From Deltaproteobacteria bacterium (GTDB lineage Bacteria > Desulfobacterota > Desulfobacteria > Desulfobacterales > UBA11574): 7,888 nucleotides of DNA. The notes beneath the pieces are model-generated. The model searched no databases. It was not told the origin of the DNA and was given only the letters and a program-made list of their open reading frames with translations. The translations under genes were made by a program, and so were the position numbers. Positions 1 through 5,641 of this stretch are shown piece after piece; within the stretch, counting starts at the first letter, position 1, and the number at the start of each line of letters is the position of its first letter. Location of the stretch: assembly GCA_019314155.1 (NCBI GenBank), contig JAFCZV010000157.1, forward strand, positions 1 to 7,888, read 5' to 3'.

Positions 1-167
1 ATAATTATTTCGTCCGGGGTTTCATAAATATCCATTTGAGGCTTCCAGGTCCGCTCAGCAATCGTAAACATGGGATTTATCGATCTAAAGAGATCCTCAA
101 CTGTTTTTTCGAACCTGGAATCGAGATGGTCAAAACCGTCAGTGAATCGTATTTTAATATAATCCAT
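1..167 (-). CDS. hsp20: Small heat-shock protein Hsp20 (partial, N-terminal 55 residues)
   Basis: This is the start of a gene running leftward off the window. The 55 visible residues contain the run PMFTIAERTWKPQMDIYET followed by PDEII. That is the typical entry into the alpha-crystallin domain of bacterial Hsp20 proteins: a W-x-P-x-x-D-I-Y-E-T segment before the first beta strand. The family forms ATP-independent holdase oligomers in the cytoplasm that bind unfolding proteins. The ATG at 165-167 is preceded by AGGAG (minus strand, 175-179) with 7 bases between, which makes this start secure. The rest of the alpha-crystallin domain and its C-terminal I-x-I motif lie outside the window. The gene is divergent from the MFS transporter and may be controlled by the promoter and dyad at 267-295. 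Family assignment is strong; the exact paralogue is unknown. Confidence 0.9.
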   Translation of the reverse strand, partial: MDYIKIRFTDGFDHLDSRFEKTVEDLFRSINPMFTIAERTWKPQMDIYETPDEII

Positions 168-266
168 TTTAAAGCTCCTGGGCGCTAAGGGTTCGTTCAA
201 AAATATCACATATTGATGCGTCAATTCATCCCGTCTGGCGGGGCTTCAGGGAACTTCAATATACAA

Positions 267-295
267 ATATTAACACCTAACTTAGTGTTTGTAAA
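267..295 (-). promoter_or_regulatory. Candidate hsp20 promoter with a dyad in its spacer
   Basis: On the minus strand, TTTACA (295-290) and TAATAT (272-267) are separated by 17 bases, a good sigma-70-like arrangement about 100 bases upstream of the hsp20 start. The odd-length palindrome CTAA-C-TTAG (277-285) lies inside the spacer, and AACAC/GTGTT (272-276/285-289) overlap it. An operator between -35 and -10 is typical of MerR-type regulators, although those usually have 19-bp spacers; a simple repressor is equally possible. There is no canonical CIRCE element, and only a poorly spaced heat-shock sigma-factor-like pair (TTGAA then CCCC). This rests on motif reading only. Confidence 0.35.
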
Positions 296-391
296 GAAAA
301 GTCCTGAATCTTGTCAGTCAATCCCGAGAAGCGTGTATTCTGTTTATAGATAAAAATTGTATTTTGTCTGCAAATGAAATATTAAAAACCC

Positions 392-1543
392 ATGAATCGA
401 TATTTTAAAAATTCATTTAAGTTTATCATCGGCTCACAGTACTTTTTGTACTTTGGCGTCATGGGCATTTTTTTACCCTATTTTAATTTATACTGCTATC
501 ATCTCGATTTTAGCGGGTTTGAAATCGGAACGCTGTCAGCCGTCAGGTCCGTGGCATTAATTTTATTCTCACTGGCCTGGGGACTCTTGGCTGACCGTTT
601 TCAGATTAGAAGATCGATATATATATTATGTAACTTTATCAGTGTCGCAATATGGGGTTTTTACTTCTTCACCACTGCTTTTTGGCCCATGCTTTTTATT
701 ACCGTTTTTTATGGTATATTTTACGCACCAATCATTTCCTTTCTCGAAGCCTTTACCATGGACGTATTGGGCGCAAAAAAGAAACGCTACGGGACGATCA
801 GGGGATGGGGCTCCATCGCTTTTATCATTACTGTCATTTTGCTGGGGTGGATTATAGACCTTTATTCCATCAGAATAATTCTCATACTTATTTTCTGCGG
901 GTCTCTGTTACAGGCACTGATTTCCTTTAAAATCCCCGATATTCAGATCAAGAAGCAAACCTCTTTTTCTTCGAAAGTTAAAGTTCTTTTAAAAAGACGT
1001 GTGGTGGTGTTTCTGTTCTGTGCGTTTTTAATGCTGGCGAGTCATGGAACATACTACGGTTTTTATTCGATCCATCTTGAAAATCTGGGATACGGAAAAA
1101 CATTTATCGGAATTTCATGGGCACTGGCATCCATTGCCGAAATTGTTGTGATGATAAAATCGGATATGATCTTCAAACGTTTTTCCATCGATAATGTTTT
1201 AGTCTTTTCATTCATGGTGGCGGCATTAAGATGGTTTGGGCTCTTTTTTGCCACATCACCAGCGCCGATCCTGTTTTTACAAATTCTTCATGCTGTTACA
1301 TATGGAACGTTTCATGTGGCAAGTATTTTATATGTTGATTCATTATCACCCGATGGAACCAAGACGCTGGGGCAGTCGATAAATAACGCGGTAACCTATG
1401 GGCTCGGCCTAATGGTTGGACTTTTCGTGAGCGGCTATTTTTTTGAAATTTTTGGGACATTTAAAATGTTTATGATCAGCAGCCTTATTGCCATGACAGG
1501 GGGGGTAGTTCTGAAAGGCTCTCAGGTGATGGATCGCAGGTGA
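392..1543 (+). CDS. MFS transporter, phenylpropionate-permease-like (HcaT/MFS_1_like)
   Basis: This is a complete 383-residue integral membrane protein, close to the usual size for 12-helix MFS permeases, with hydrophobic segments along its whole length. Visible signatures are an MFS motif-A-like loop GLLADRFQIRR (64-74), YGTIRGWGSIAF (133-144), ALRW (278-281) and a QILHAVTYGTFHVA segment (297-310). The R-x-WGS and Q-x-LH-x-x-x-x-G-x-x-H patterns are hallmarks of the HcaT/LacY-like 'PPP' subgroup, usually annotated as proton-coupled uptake of small aromatic acids or nucleosides. The substrate here cannot be read from sequence. The ATG at 392 has no clear Shine-Dalgarno sequence. A weak promoter could be TTGTCA (311-316) with TATTCT (336-341), but its 19-bp spacer is long. 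The gene is visibly richer in T/A (many TTT and ATT codons) than the nuo genes, partly because of its hydrophobic composition. It converges on the RACo-like gene with only 10 bases between the stops. Confidence 0.85.
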   Translation: MNRYFKNSFKFIIGSQYFLYFGVMGIFLPYFNLYCYHLDFSGFEIGTLSAVRSVALILFSLAWGLLADRFQIRRSIYILCNFISVAIWGFYFFTTAFWPMLFITVFYGIFYAPIISFLEAFTMDVLGAKKKRYGTIRGWGSIAFIITVILLGWIIDLYSIRIILILIFCGSLLQALISFKIPDIQIKKQTSFSSKVKVLLKRRVVVFLFCAFLMLASHGTYYGFYSIHLENLGYGKTFIGISWALASIAEIVVMIKSDMIFKRFSIDNVLVFSFMVAALRWFGLFFATSPAPILFLQILHAVTYGTFHVASILYVDSLSPDGTKTLGQSINNAVTYGLGLMVGLFVSGYFFEIFGTFKMFMISSLIAMTGGVVLKGSQVMDRR

Positions 1544-1553
1544 TGTATGGGTT

Positions 1554-3506
1554 TTAGTTTGTTTTCAGAGCCTTACGGGCTTCAAAACGTCCTTTGAGTT
1601 TGGGAAACTGATCCATGTCGGTATGTGGCAGAAAAAGAGCGGCCACGTAATGATCCATAAAAGAGGGTGTTTCCGACAACTCGAAATTTGTCATCCTCTT
1701 GGTTACCTCCACAACATCTTTTCTGATGCGGTTGGTCAGAGAACTCATTTTTGCCCCCATTAAAGACCCGTTGCCGATAAACCGAATTCTATTCGGGTTT
1801 ATTTCAGGCAACAGACCGATAACCATGGCCTTTTCCAGGTCCACATAACTTCCAAATCCCCCTGCCAAATAAATGCGGTCAATATCCTGCATCGTTAGAC
1901 CCACTTCTTCCAGGAGGGTCATGCAACCGCTGTAAATCGCACCTTTGGCGCGTATGAGATTGTCAAGGTCCGGTTCAGTTAAGGCAATATCTCTGCCGAT
2001 CTCGGTTTCATCTTTCCAGGCAAGGACGTACTCAAAAATACCATCGGTTTCCCGAATTCGGGGTGTATCGAGGTCCCGGTTGAATTTGCCCTGGTTATCG
2101 ATAACACCCATTTCAAACATTGTCGCTGCAATGATGATCAGTCCCGAACCGCAGATACCTTTTGGCCTGACATTACCGATGGTAATATTCATGGGTTCAA
2201 ATGTTACGGGATCCATGGAAAAATCTTCAATGGCTCCCTTGGCGGCCCGCATCCCAAACTTAACACCACCGCCTTCAAATGCCGGACCGGCGGAACAGGA
2301 TGCACAGGCAAGCCAATCTTTATTGCCAATGACAATCTCTGCATTGGTTCCGATATCCATGAAAAGTGTCAGTTCTTCGGTGCGATACATTCCCGACCCC
2401 ATAACGCCGGCCACAATGTCGCCGCCGACATAACTTGAAACCGCCGGGTATACCAAAGCGGTGACATGGTCTCCAAGAGCAAGGCCCAGTTCAATTGCAT
2501 TGATGGGGGGATAAAGGGTTGAGGCCGGCACATAAGGTGAAAGCCTTATATATTTGGGGTTGACCTTCAGCATAAGCTGGGTCATTGTTGTATTGCCTGC
2601 CATGGTAATGGTGGAAATTTCATCAAGATTGATTCGGGCTCGTTTGACCATCTTCTTGATTAACTTGTTGATGGTATTAATAACCACCTCGTGAAGCTTT
2701 TCGAGGCCTTCCGGTTTATCCGCATAAATGATTCTGCTGATGACGTCTTCACCATAACTGATCTGTCCGTTGTACTCACCAAACTGGGCCAGCACATCGC
2801 CCGTTTTAAGGTCAATCAACTGCCCGTAGATGGTTGTTGTCCCTATATCCACGGCAATGGCATAATTCCGATCGGTGGTATCCCCGGGCTGAACATTTAT
2901 GATGTGCGTCTTTCTCCCGGATTGGACCGGTCGGGCAAGGGTAGCGGTAACTCTGAAGCCGTCTTTTCTCAAGATGTCTGGAATTTTCCGGATAACGGGA
3001 AGCCGAACCACCAGACGGTGTTCGTCGTATTTAGCTTTCAAAAAAGAGACGAGTCTAGTTACATCCGGCAGGTTATCCTGTAACGTCGGCTCTGGAACTT
3101 GGAGGTATTTCTTTTCCACCGGCGGGATGAAAAGCCCTTTATCCTTTAGATCTTCGAGATTCATTTCCCAGATCCGAGCCTTCCTTCGCGGCGTTGTCTG
3201 CAGATTAAGAACCCCTGCATCAACTTCTGACTCTATGGGGATGCGTACCACAAGATCGCTTTTAACAACGGCCAGACAGGCCTGGCGATACCCTTTGTTC
3301 AGGTCTTCTGTGCTCAGTTTTTCCGATATCCCCCCTTCAACGTCCCCTTTTTCGATAATAACCCTGCACTTTCCGCATACACCTTCCCCACCACAAGATG
3401 CATTAATATGAACACCTGCTTCCATGGCGGCACGGATAAGGTTTTCTCCATGCGTAACGGTTATTTCTATATTGTGGGGCAGAAATAATATTTTATGCTT
3501 GTTCAT
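1554..3506 (-). CDS. RACo-like reductive activator: [2Fe-2S] ferredoxin plus ASKHA ATPase domain (DUF4445)
   Basis: This is a 650-residue soluble protein. Residues 1-90 form a plant-type ferredoxin domain with ligands C38, C44, C47 and C77 (C-x5-C-x2-C...C). A linker and middle region (about 100-210) lead to an ASKHA/actin-like ATPase region with DIGTTTI (220-226), MAGNTTM (302-308), DIGTNAE (384-390), CASCSAGPAFEGGG (401-414), GICGSGL (450-456) and LAGGFGSY (547-554). Characterised relatives (RACo) use ATP to push an electron from the [2Fe-2S] cluster onto Co(II) corrinoid proteins, reactivating methyltransferase systems. The reading frame is open further upstream, to an ATG at 3593. I chose the ATG at 3504-3506 because the ferredoxin domain begins there, the upstream gene ends 4 bases before it, and the longer form would overlap that gene by 83 bases. 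A GGAG lies 13 bases upstream of it, rather far. No corrinoid protein or methyltransferase is visible nearby, so the client is unknown. Confidence 0.88.
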   Translation of the reverse strand: MNKHKILFLPHNIEITVTHGENLIRAAMEAGVHINASCGGEGVCGKCRVIIEKGDVEGGISEKLSTEDLNKGYRQACLAVVKSDLVVRIPIESEVDAGVLNLQTTPRRKARIWEMNLEDLKDKGLFIPPVEKKYLQVPEPTLQDNLPDVTRLVSFLKAKYDEHRLVVRLPVIRKIPDILRKDGFRVTATLARPVQSGRKTHIINVQPGDTTDRNYAIAVDIGTTTIYGQLIDLKTGDVLAQFGEYNGQISYGEDVISRIIYADKPEGLEKLHEVVINTINKLIKKMVKRARINLDEISTITMAGNTTMTQLMLKVNPKYIRLSPYVPASTLYPPINAIELGLALGDHVTALVYPAVSSYVGGDIVAGVMGSGMYRTEELTLFMDIGTNAEIVIGNKDWLACASCSAGPAFEGGGVKFGMRAAKGAIEDFSMDPVTFEPMNITIGNVRPKGICGSGLIIIAATMFEMGVIDNQGKFNRDLDTPRIRETDGIFEYVLAWKDETEIGRDIALTEPDLDNLIRAKGAIYSGCMTLLEEVGLTMQDIDRIYLAGGFGSYVDLEKAMVIGLLPEINPNRIRFIGNGSLMGAKMSSLTNRIRKDVVEVTKRMTNFELSETPSFMDHYVAALFLPHTDMDQFPKLKGRFEARKALKTN

Positions 3507-3510
3507 GATT

Positions 3511-3978
3511 CTATATTTTCTCCATAGCGCCGTATGCGGCCTGTAATCTGTCTCGAAGTAAATAACAGAGTCTTTCCATGATATTAAATCCAAGTTCGGT
3601 GTTGCCGATCATCATCTTTCTCAAATCAGCGCCCCTCAGAGTTACGATGTGTGTCAGTTTCTGACAAACGGCCGAAGACATGAGGATGTGGGGCATGTTC
3701 AGCAGGGTGGACCAGCAGCCGAGAACTCTTCCCCTACCAAGGGTTTCGATGACGACATTCCCCTTCTGTGCTCCCAAATCCACAGATCTTTCCAGGTGTA
3801 TACGGCCTTGGGCAATAACGTAGATATGCTCCCCATAATCTCCTTGTTGAAAAACATATTCACCACTTTTATAGTGCATTGTCTGGCAGAGTTTGGCGAT
3901 TTCAGATATTTCGCTTTTCCCCAGCAATTTGAAAAACTCGCAGCTTCCCAAAGCATGTTCCATTTCTGAAGGTTTCAT
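3511..3978 (-). CDS. Stand-alone cyclic-nucleotide-binding (Crp-like sensor) domain protein
   Basis: This is a 155-residue protein that corresponds to the effector domain of Crp/Fnr proteins and nothing more. FFKLLGKSEISEIAKLC (15-31) is the lead helix, and GEYVFQQGDYGEHIYVIAQGRIHLER (39-64) is the beta-roll with the usual G-D-x-G-E-x-x-Y turn. Residues about 80-115 cover the phosphate-binding-cassette region, and a long C-terminal helix ends at about 150. Crp/Fnr regulators are normally 200-230 residues; the helix-turn-helix is absent, so direct DNA binding is unlikely. The cassette segment (GRGRVLGCWSTLLNMPHILM, 81-100) lacks the expected G-E plus arginine pattern, so true cAMP binding is doubtful. 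The start at 3976-3978 has AAGAGG on the minus strand (3985-3990), 6 bases away. It sits 4 bases upstream of the RACo-like gene and is presumably cotranscribed with it. It could sense a ligand or act as a partner protein; function unproven. Confidence 0.8.
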   Translation of the reverse strand: MKPSEMEHALGSCEFFKLLGKSEISEIAKLCQTMHYKSGEYVFQQGDYGEHIYVIAQGRIHLERSVDLGAQKGNVVIETLGRGRVLGCWSTLLNMPHILMSSAVCQKLTHIVTLRGADLRKMMIGNTELGFNIMERLCYLLRDRLQAAYGAMEKI

Positions 3979-4013
3979 ATTAGACCTCTTTTAGTTTTTT
4001 ACTTATAATACTC

Positions 4014-4036
4014 TGACAATTTCAATAAAATTGTCA
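4014..4036. repeat. Perfect 9-bp inverted repeat, candidate operator
   Basis: The arms TGACAATTT (4014-4022) and AAATTGTCA (4028-4036) are perfect inverse complements around a 5-base centre. The site lies 36-58 bases upstream of the cNMP-domain gene start, in the divergent region shared with the nuo operon. On the minus strand a TTGACA (4037-4032) overlaps the right arm, and TATTAT lies at 4010-4005. The 21-base spacer is too long for a standard promoter, so the dyad is better read as an operator near that promoter. It does not match textbook Crp, Fnr or Rex half-sites, and no U-run follows on either strand to make it a terminator. The binding protein is unknown. Confidence 0.55.
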
Positions 4037-4053
4037 AGCGTATAGTCTTGACA
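4032..4053. repeat. Second inverted repeat TGTCAAG-N8-CTTGACA sharing an arm with the first
   Basis: TGTCAAG (4032-4038) and CTTGACA (4047-4053) form a perfect 7-bp inverted repeat with an 8-base spacer. The left arm overlaps the right arm of the 4014-4036 dyad. A further TTGACA at 4068-4073 follows exactly 20 bases after the one at 4048-4053. The region therefore carries four TGACA/TGTCA boxes, starting at 4014, 4032, 4049 and 4069, which suggests cooperative or alternative binding sites. Some of these hexamers may simply be -35 elements. Confidence 0.4.
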
Positions 4054-4067
4054 TCAACCCTTATCAT

Positions 4068-4094
4068 TTGACATTTTTATTTTTACAATATAAT
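4068..4094 (+). promoter_or_regulatory. Candidate promoter of the nuoE-nuoF-hoxU-like operon
   Basis: TTGACA (4068-4073) and TATAAT (4089-4094) both match the sigma-70 consensus perfectly. The spacer is only 15 bases, shorter than the usual 16-18, so either activity needs help from a regulator or the -10 used is the overlapping TAATAA (4091-4096) at 17 bases. Transcription would start near 4101 and leave a leader of about 105 bases before nuoE. The inverted repeats lie immediately upstream, in an activator-like position. Confidence 0.4.
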
Positions 4095-4206
4095 AAAAGT
4101 TGGTTTTTTTGATTTCTCTCATTTAAGCGGGTTCGGCAAAATTAATATAAATAAAAGATGGTTAGCAGAATAATGGAAATGGCTCTTCTGAGAGGAAAGT
4201 TGCGAT

Positions 4207-4743
4207 ATGCATATAGAATTAACAGTTGAAGGCAAACATGCACTAGAAAATATTGCCTCGAAGCTTACAACGATAAAAAAGCAAAGAAGAAATCTTATCC
4301 CCATCCTTCAGATGATCCAGAAAGAACTTGCCTATCTCCCCCGTGAATCCCTAAAAATGGCGGCAGAACACCTAGAAATTCCGGAATCTGAAGTTTATGG
4401 CGTTGCAACCTTCTATAATCAGTTCAGATTTCATCCGCCTGGCAAACATCCGATCAAAGTGTGCCTGGGGACGGCCTGTCATGTCCGGGCGGGCGATATT
4501 ATACTCGAAAATTTTGAACGCAAGCTTGAAATTTCCGAGGGTGAAACCACACCGGACCGAGAGTTCAGCATTGAAAGGGTCGCCTGTGTGGGATGCTGCG
4601 CGCTGGCTCCCGTAGCCATTATTGGCGAGACCGTTCATGCCCATATGGCCCCTAGCAAGGTGGAAGGACTTATCTTGCGGATTGCAATAGAAAAAGAGAT
4701 GGCAGAAAGAGAAAAACAAAAAAATGAATCCGGCCAAGAATGA
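4207..4743 (+). CDS. nuoE: NuoE/HoxE-like thioredoxin-fold [2Fe-2S] subunit of an NADH-oxidising module
   Basis: This 178-residue protein is full length for the 24-kDa subunit family. An N-terminal helical domain contains the usual LIPILQMIQKE...LP...L.IPESEVYGVATFYNQF stretch (30-73). It is followed by the thioredoxin-like domain with cluster ligands C86, C91, C127 and C131 in the canonical C-x4-C-x35-C-x3-C spacing; the second pair is in VACVGCCALAPV, with an extra cysteine at 130. In complex I and in soluble diaphorases this [2Fe-2S] (N1a-type) cluster sits beside the FMN of NuoF and takes part in NADH electron transfer or bifurcation. The start at 4207 has AGAGGA at 4191-4196, 10 bases upstream. 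The end overlaps the start of nuoF by 20 bases, so translation is probably coupled. The charged tail after residue 160 (EKEMAEREKQKNE) is unremarkable. Identification is firm; the complex it belongs to is inferred. Confidence 0.93.
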   Translation: MHIELTVEGKHALENIASKLTTIKKQRRNLIPILQMIQKELAYLPRESLKMAAEHLEIPESEVYGVATFYNQFRFHPPGKHPIKVCLGTACHVRAGDIILENFERKLEISEGETTPDREFSIERVACVGCCALAPVAIIGETVHAHMAPSKVEGLILRIAIEKEMAEREKQKNESGQE

Positions 4744-5641
4744 AAAAATAGATCAGAAATTCAGTGCTATTCTTGAAGAGGCCAAGAGACGCCGGAAAGC
4801 GTTCACGGAGGCGCCGGTTCCCAAAATTCACATTGGTATGGCGACATGCGGTATCGCCTCAGGGGCTCTTGAAACTAAAAAGGCATTCGAAGAGATTCTC
4901 GCTGAACGTAATGTGGAAGCCATAATTCATCCGGTAGGCTGTATCGGCCATTGTTATGCAGAGCCGGTGGTTATCATAGATCATCCAGATTCCGGATTCC
5001 CGCCCATTTTCTATCCCGAAGTTACCGCAGGCAAAGCCCAAATGCTGGTAAAACTTTTTTTGGGAGAAGGGGACCCCCGTTTTGAACACATACTCGGTGC
5101 CACTATAGAAAACGAGCTGATTCCTTCGGTCATGGAGTTTCCACGGTTCAATCAGGAAAAACGGATCGTTATGGAAAAATGTGGGCATATTAATCCTGAA
5201 GATATCTATGACTACATTGCTGAAGGCGGGTATTCCACCCTTGCAAAAGCTTTACAGCTCTCCCCGGATGAGATTATCAACGAGGTCGAGCATTCCGAAA
5301 GTGGAAACTGGCAAGAAATACCGCAGCGCAGGAAAAAATCGTTATCTGCAACGCAGATGAAGGGGACCCCGGCGCATACATGGACAGAACCATTCTGGAA
5401 AGTAATCCGCATCAGGTCATTGAAGGCATGGCTATCTGCGCGTATGCAGTGGGCGCTCATAAAGCCGTGGTGTATGTCAGATCGGAATATCCTCTGGCCG
5501 TCAATATCGTCACAAAAGCCATTGGGCAGGCAGAAGAACTGGGACTTTTGGGCAAAGGGATTCTGGGCGGCGGGTTCGATCTGGAAATTAATGTGTTCCA
5601 AGGATCCGGTGCCTTTGTTTGTGGTGAGGAAACAGCCCTGA
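4724..5641 (+). CDS. nuoF: nuoF 5' fragment: thioredoxin-like [2Fe-2S] domain, then out-of-frame tail
   Basis: This is an open frame of 305 codons, but only residues 1-191 are homologous to NuoF. Residues 1-30 are a charged helix. Residues 34-113 form the thioredoxin-like domain with C42, C73 and C77 (TCGIASGA and VGCIGHCYAEP), the three-cysteine form seen in NuoF proteins of soluble NADH complexes. PRFNQEKRIVMEKCGHINPE and YIAEGGYSTLAKAL...SPDEIINEV (140-188) lead into the FMN domain. After S191 (5296) the frame becomes basic, tryptophan-rich nonsense up to the TGA at 5639-5641 and should not be read as protein evidence. The ATG at 4724 lies inside the end of nuoE after an A-rich stretch with only a weak GAGA-like ribosome site, so coupling to nuoE translation is likely. 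Confidence 0.65.
   Translation: MNPAKNEKIDQKFSAILEEAKRRRKAFTEAPVPKIHIGMATCGIASGALETKKAFEEILAERNVEAIIHPVGCIGHCYAEPVVIIDHPDSGFPPIFYPEVTAGKAQMLVKLFLGEGDPRFEHILGATIENELIPSVMEFPRFNQEKRIVMEKCGHINPEDIYDYIAEGGYSTLAKALQLSPDEIINEVEHSESGNWQEIPQRRKKSLSATQMKGTPAHTWTEPFWKVIRIRSLKAWLSARMQWALIKPWCMSDRNILWPSISSQKPLGRQKNWDFWAKGFWAAGSIWKLMCSKDPVPLFVVRKQP

Noticed and set aside
1541..1560. Bidirectional terminator between the MFS and RACo-like genes
   Set aside because: Only 10 bases separate the two stops, and no stem-loop with a T-run is visible there.
1945..2433. Plus-strand open frame of 162 codons opposite the RACo-like gene
   Set aside because: It is Ser/Pro/Met-rich with no domain, and lies fully antisense to the well-conserved ASKHA domain.
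3507..3593. 29-residue N-terminal extension of the RACo-like protein (ATG at 3593)
   Set aside because: It would overlap the upstream cNMP-domain gene by 83 bases, has no homology-like content, and the ferredoxin domain starts naturally at the ATG at 3506.
4014..4036. Rho-independent terminator
   Set aside because: The stem is AT-rich, lies upstream of both divergent genes and is not followed by a T-run, so an operator is the better reading.
4032..4053. CRISPR-like or tandem repeat array from recurring TTGACA boxes
   Set aside because: Only short hexamers recur, at uneven spacing and in both orientations, with no repeat-spacer structure.
5294..5304. Programmed ribosomal frameshift joining the two nuoF frames
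   Set aside because: No strong slippery heptamer is seen at the junction, and a frameshift alone would still leave out the 13-residue glycine-rich loop. A deletion or sequence error fits better.
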